64,000 nt of DNA. Source: JAGPUQ01 sp050179115. GTDB taxonomy: Bacteria; Pseudomonadota; Gammaproteobacteria; Pseudomonadales; Porticoccaceae. The notes beneath the pieces are model-generated. The model had not been told where the DNA came from. It ran no database searches and saw only the letters and a list, made by a program, of their open reading frames with translations. The stretch spans positions 93,286 to 157,285 of the forward strand of contig JBFXFL010000001.1 in NCBI GenBank assembly GCA_050179115.1. The letters are read 5' to 3'. The position numbers and the translations under genes were made by a program. Positions 62,943 to 64,000 of this stretch are shown piece after piece (position 1 is the first letter of the stretch; the number at the start of each line of letters is the position of its first letter).

Positions 62943-63686
62943 TCAGCCCATGTACATGCCGCCGTTGACCTGGATGGTTTCGCCGGTGATATAGGCACCG
63001 CCAGCCTCCGCCAGAAATACCACCACAGCGGCGATTTCTTCGGGCTGCCCGAGCCGCCCGAGCGGGATGGAAGCGAGCATCGCATCGCGATTCGCCGCCG
63101 GCAGCTCACGGGTCATATCGGTATCGATAAAGCCGGGCGCCACGGTATTGACCGTGATGTTACGCGAGCCCAACTCCTTGGCAAGCGCGCGCCCGAACCC
63201 GGCGACGCCCGCCTTGGTGGCGGCGTAGTTGGCCTGACCCGCGTTGCCCATCGCCCCCACCACGGAGCTGATGTTGATGATTCTGCCCCAGCGCGCGCGC
63301 GTCATGCCGCGCGCGCACGCCTTGCAGAGCCGGTACACGGCGCCCAGATTGGTTTCGATGACATCGTTCCACTCGTCTTCTTTCATGCGCAACAACAGGT
63401 TGTCGCGGGTAATTCCGGCGTTGTTGACCAGAATCAGGGGCGGGCCGAACTCGTCCTCGATCTGTTGCACGACCTGCACCACGGCCGCCGCATCGGTGAC
63501 ATCGAGCGCCATCCCCCGGCCCTTGATCCCGAGGTCGGCAAAGCGCGCGGAGATGCGCTCGGCTCCTTCCGGGGTGGTGGCGGTGCCAACGACGATGGCG
63601 CCCGCCCTCCCCAGCGCATCGGCGATGGCCGCGCCGATGCCGCGGCTGGCGCCTGTGACCAGGGCGATCTTGTCCACGATACTCAT
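62943..63686 (-). CDS. fabG: 3-oxoacyl-[ACP] reductase
   Basis: A 247-residue SDR. 'ALVTGASRGIGAAIADALGRAG', 'LVNNAGITRDNLLLRMK', catalytic 'INISSVVG' and 'YAATKAGVAGFGRALAKEL' are all present and 'NTVAPGFIDTDMT' follows. It reduces 3-oxoacyl-ACP with NADPH. It sits between fabD and acpP. Confidence 0.96.
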   Translation of the reverse strand: MSIVDKIALVTGASRGIGAAIADALGRAGAIVVGTATTPEGAERISARFADLGIKGRGMALDVTDAAAVVQVVQQIEDEFGPPLILVNNAGITRDNLLLRMKEDEWNDVIETNLGAVYRLCKACARGMTRARWGRIINISSVVGAMGNAGQANYAATKAGVAGFGRALAKELGSRNITVNTVAPGFIDTDMTRELPAANRDAMLASIPLGRLGQPEEIAAVVVFLAEAGGAYITGETIQVNGGMYMG

Positions 63687-63721
63687 GACGATTACTCCGC
63701 TTTACGGCGTGGGAGACACAT

Positions 63722-64000
63722 TCAGCAGCGACCGGCTGCGCTCAAGGCGGCCGCCAGGCTGGCATCGTCCTCGGTGGCGAGAGTCGCCAGCGTGGCTGCA
63801 ATCCGCTTGTTCAATCCGCACAGAACCTTGCCGGCACCGCATTCCACGGTCAGCGTCACACCGCGCGCCGTCAGTGCCGCCACACAATCCACCCAGCGCA
63901 CCGGGCTGTAGATCTGGCGCACCATCAGCTCCTTGATCACGGCCGGATCGGTTTCCGCGCGCGCATGCACATTGTGGATGACCGGGATGGCCGGTGCATC
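63722..64000 (-). CDS. fabD: Malonyl-CoA-ACP transacylase, partial at window edge
   Basis: The last 92 codons of FabD are inside the window. They include 'DAPAIPVIHNVHA', 'ELMVRQIYSPVRWVDCV' and 'VECGAGKVLCGLNKRI', the C-terminal part with the family's 'E-C-G' and 'G-P/K-V-L-C/T-G-L' segments. The N-terminal two-thirds with the GxSxG serine lie beyond position 64000. It loads malonate on ACP. Confidence 0.92.
   Translation of the reverse strand, partial: DAPAIPVIHNVHARAETDPAVIKELMVRQIYSPVRWVDCVAALTARGVTLTVECGAGKVLCGLNKRIAATLATLATEDDASLAAALSAAGRC

Overview
The window is GC-rich, gene-dense bacterial chromosome. Its conserved gene orders point to a gammaproteobacterium: rpsU-yqeY-dnaG-rpoD followed by tRNA-Ile2, the fabD-fabG-acpP-pabC-mltG-tmk-holB-pilZ-tatD order, and tsaD-folB-folK. 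A set of Baeyer-Villiger monooxygenases, CoA-transferases, an amidohydrolase and related enzymes suggests a free-living degrader of lipids, ketones or xenobiotics. The genus cannot be named from the sequence alone. The sequence is a draft scaffold: a 100-N gap at 23637-23736 is flanked by the same 127 bases on both sides, so it is a false join inside an intact thiC.

Layout. 1-9.4 kb: a CoA-transferase, a glycine-zipper lipoprotein, an MgtC/DUF4010 membrane protein, a VIT-type metal transporter, a bufferin (copper-binding peptide) operon bufA-bufB-bufC on the minus strand, a 30-codon monooxygenase remnant, a second CoA-transferase and a PNPOx-like protein. 9.4-11.6 kb: a small island with a truncated IS5-type transposase and an AT-richer orphan gene. 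11.6-18.3 kb and 26.1-31.2 kb: three flavin monooxygenases with a 3-hydroxyisobutyrate dehydrogenase-like protein, a CMD protein, a CaiB/BaiF CoA-transferase and an amidohydrolase, plus DNA repair (tag) and a peroxiredoxin. 18.5-25.3 kb: a complete thiamine operon, thiC-thiO-thiS-thiG-thiDE-thiF, under a TPP riboswitch. 31.5-39.1 kb: Hsp20-Lon, cca, folM, a second Hsp20, and tsaD-folB-folK. 39.3-44.6 kb: the macromolecular synthesis operon, tRNA-Ile2 and a YkgJ protein. 44.6-46.1 kb: an NhaD-type antiporter.

46.1-54.05 kb is the most unusual part. A decayed type I restriction-modification locus is recognisable as an hsdM scrap, an intact fic gene, a broken rhuM and an hsdR scrap, all on the minus strand. 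Between the hsdM scrap and fic lies a plus-strand redox cassette of five tightly packed genes: an NAD(P)H/FAD/[2Fe-2S] oxidoreductase fused to a membrane domain, an eleven-heme cytochrome, a DUF3365 monoheme cytochrome, a small c5-like cytochrome and a single-domain globin. An IS1380-type transposase scrap marks its downstream end and an intrinsic terminator sits just before its first gene. I read the cassette as an acquired electron-transfer and globin module. Its function is inferred, and I know of no described system with exactly this make-up.

54-64 kb returns to core genes: a D-cysteine desulfhydrase/ACC deaminase-like enzyme, yajC, bcp, mdh, a dimeric dUTPase, tatD, pilZ, holB, tmk, mltG, pabC, acpP, fabG and a partial fabD. 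fabF, expected between acpP and pabC, is absent.
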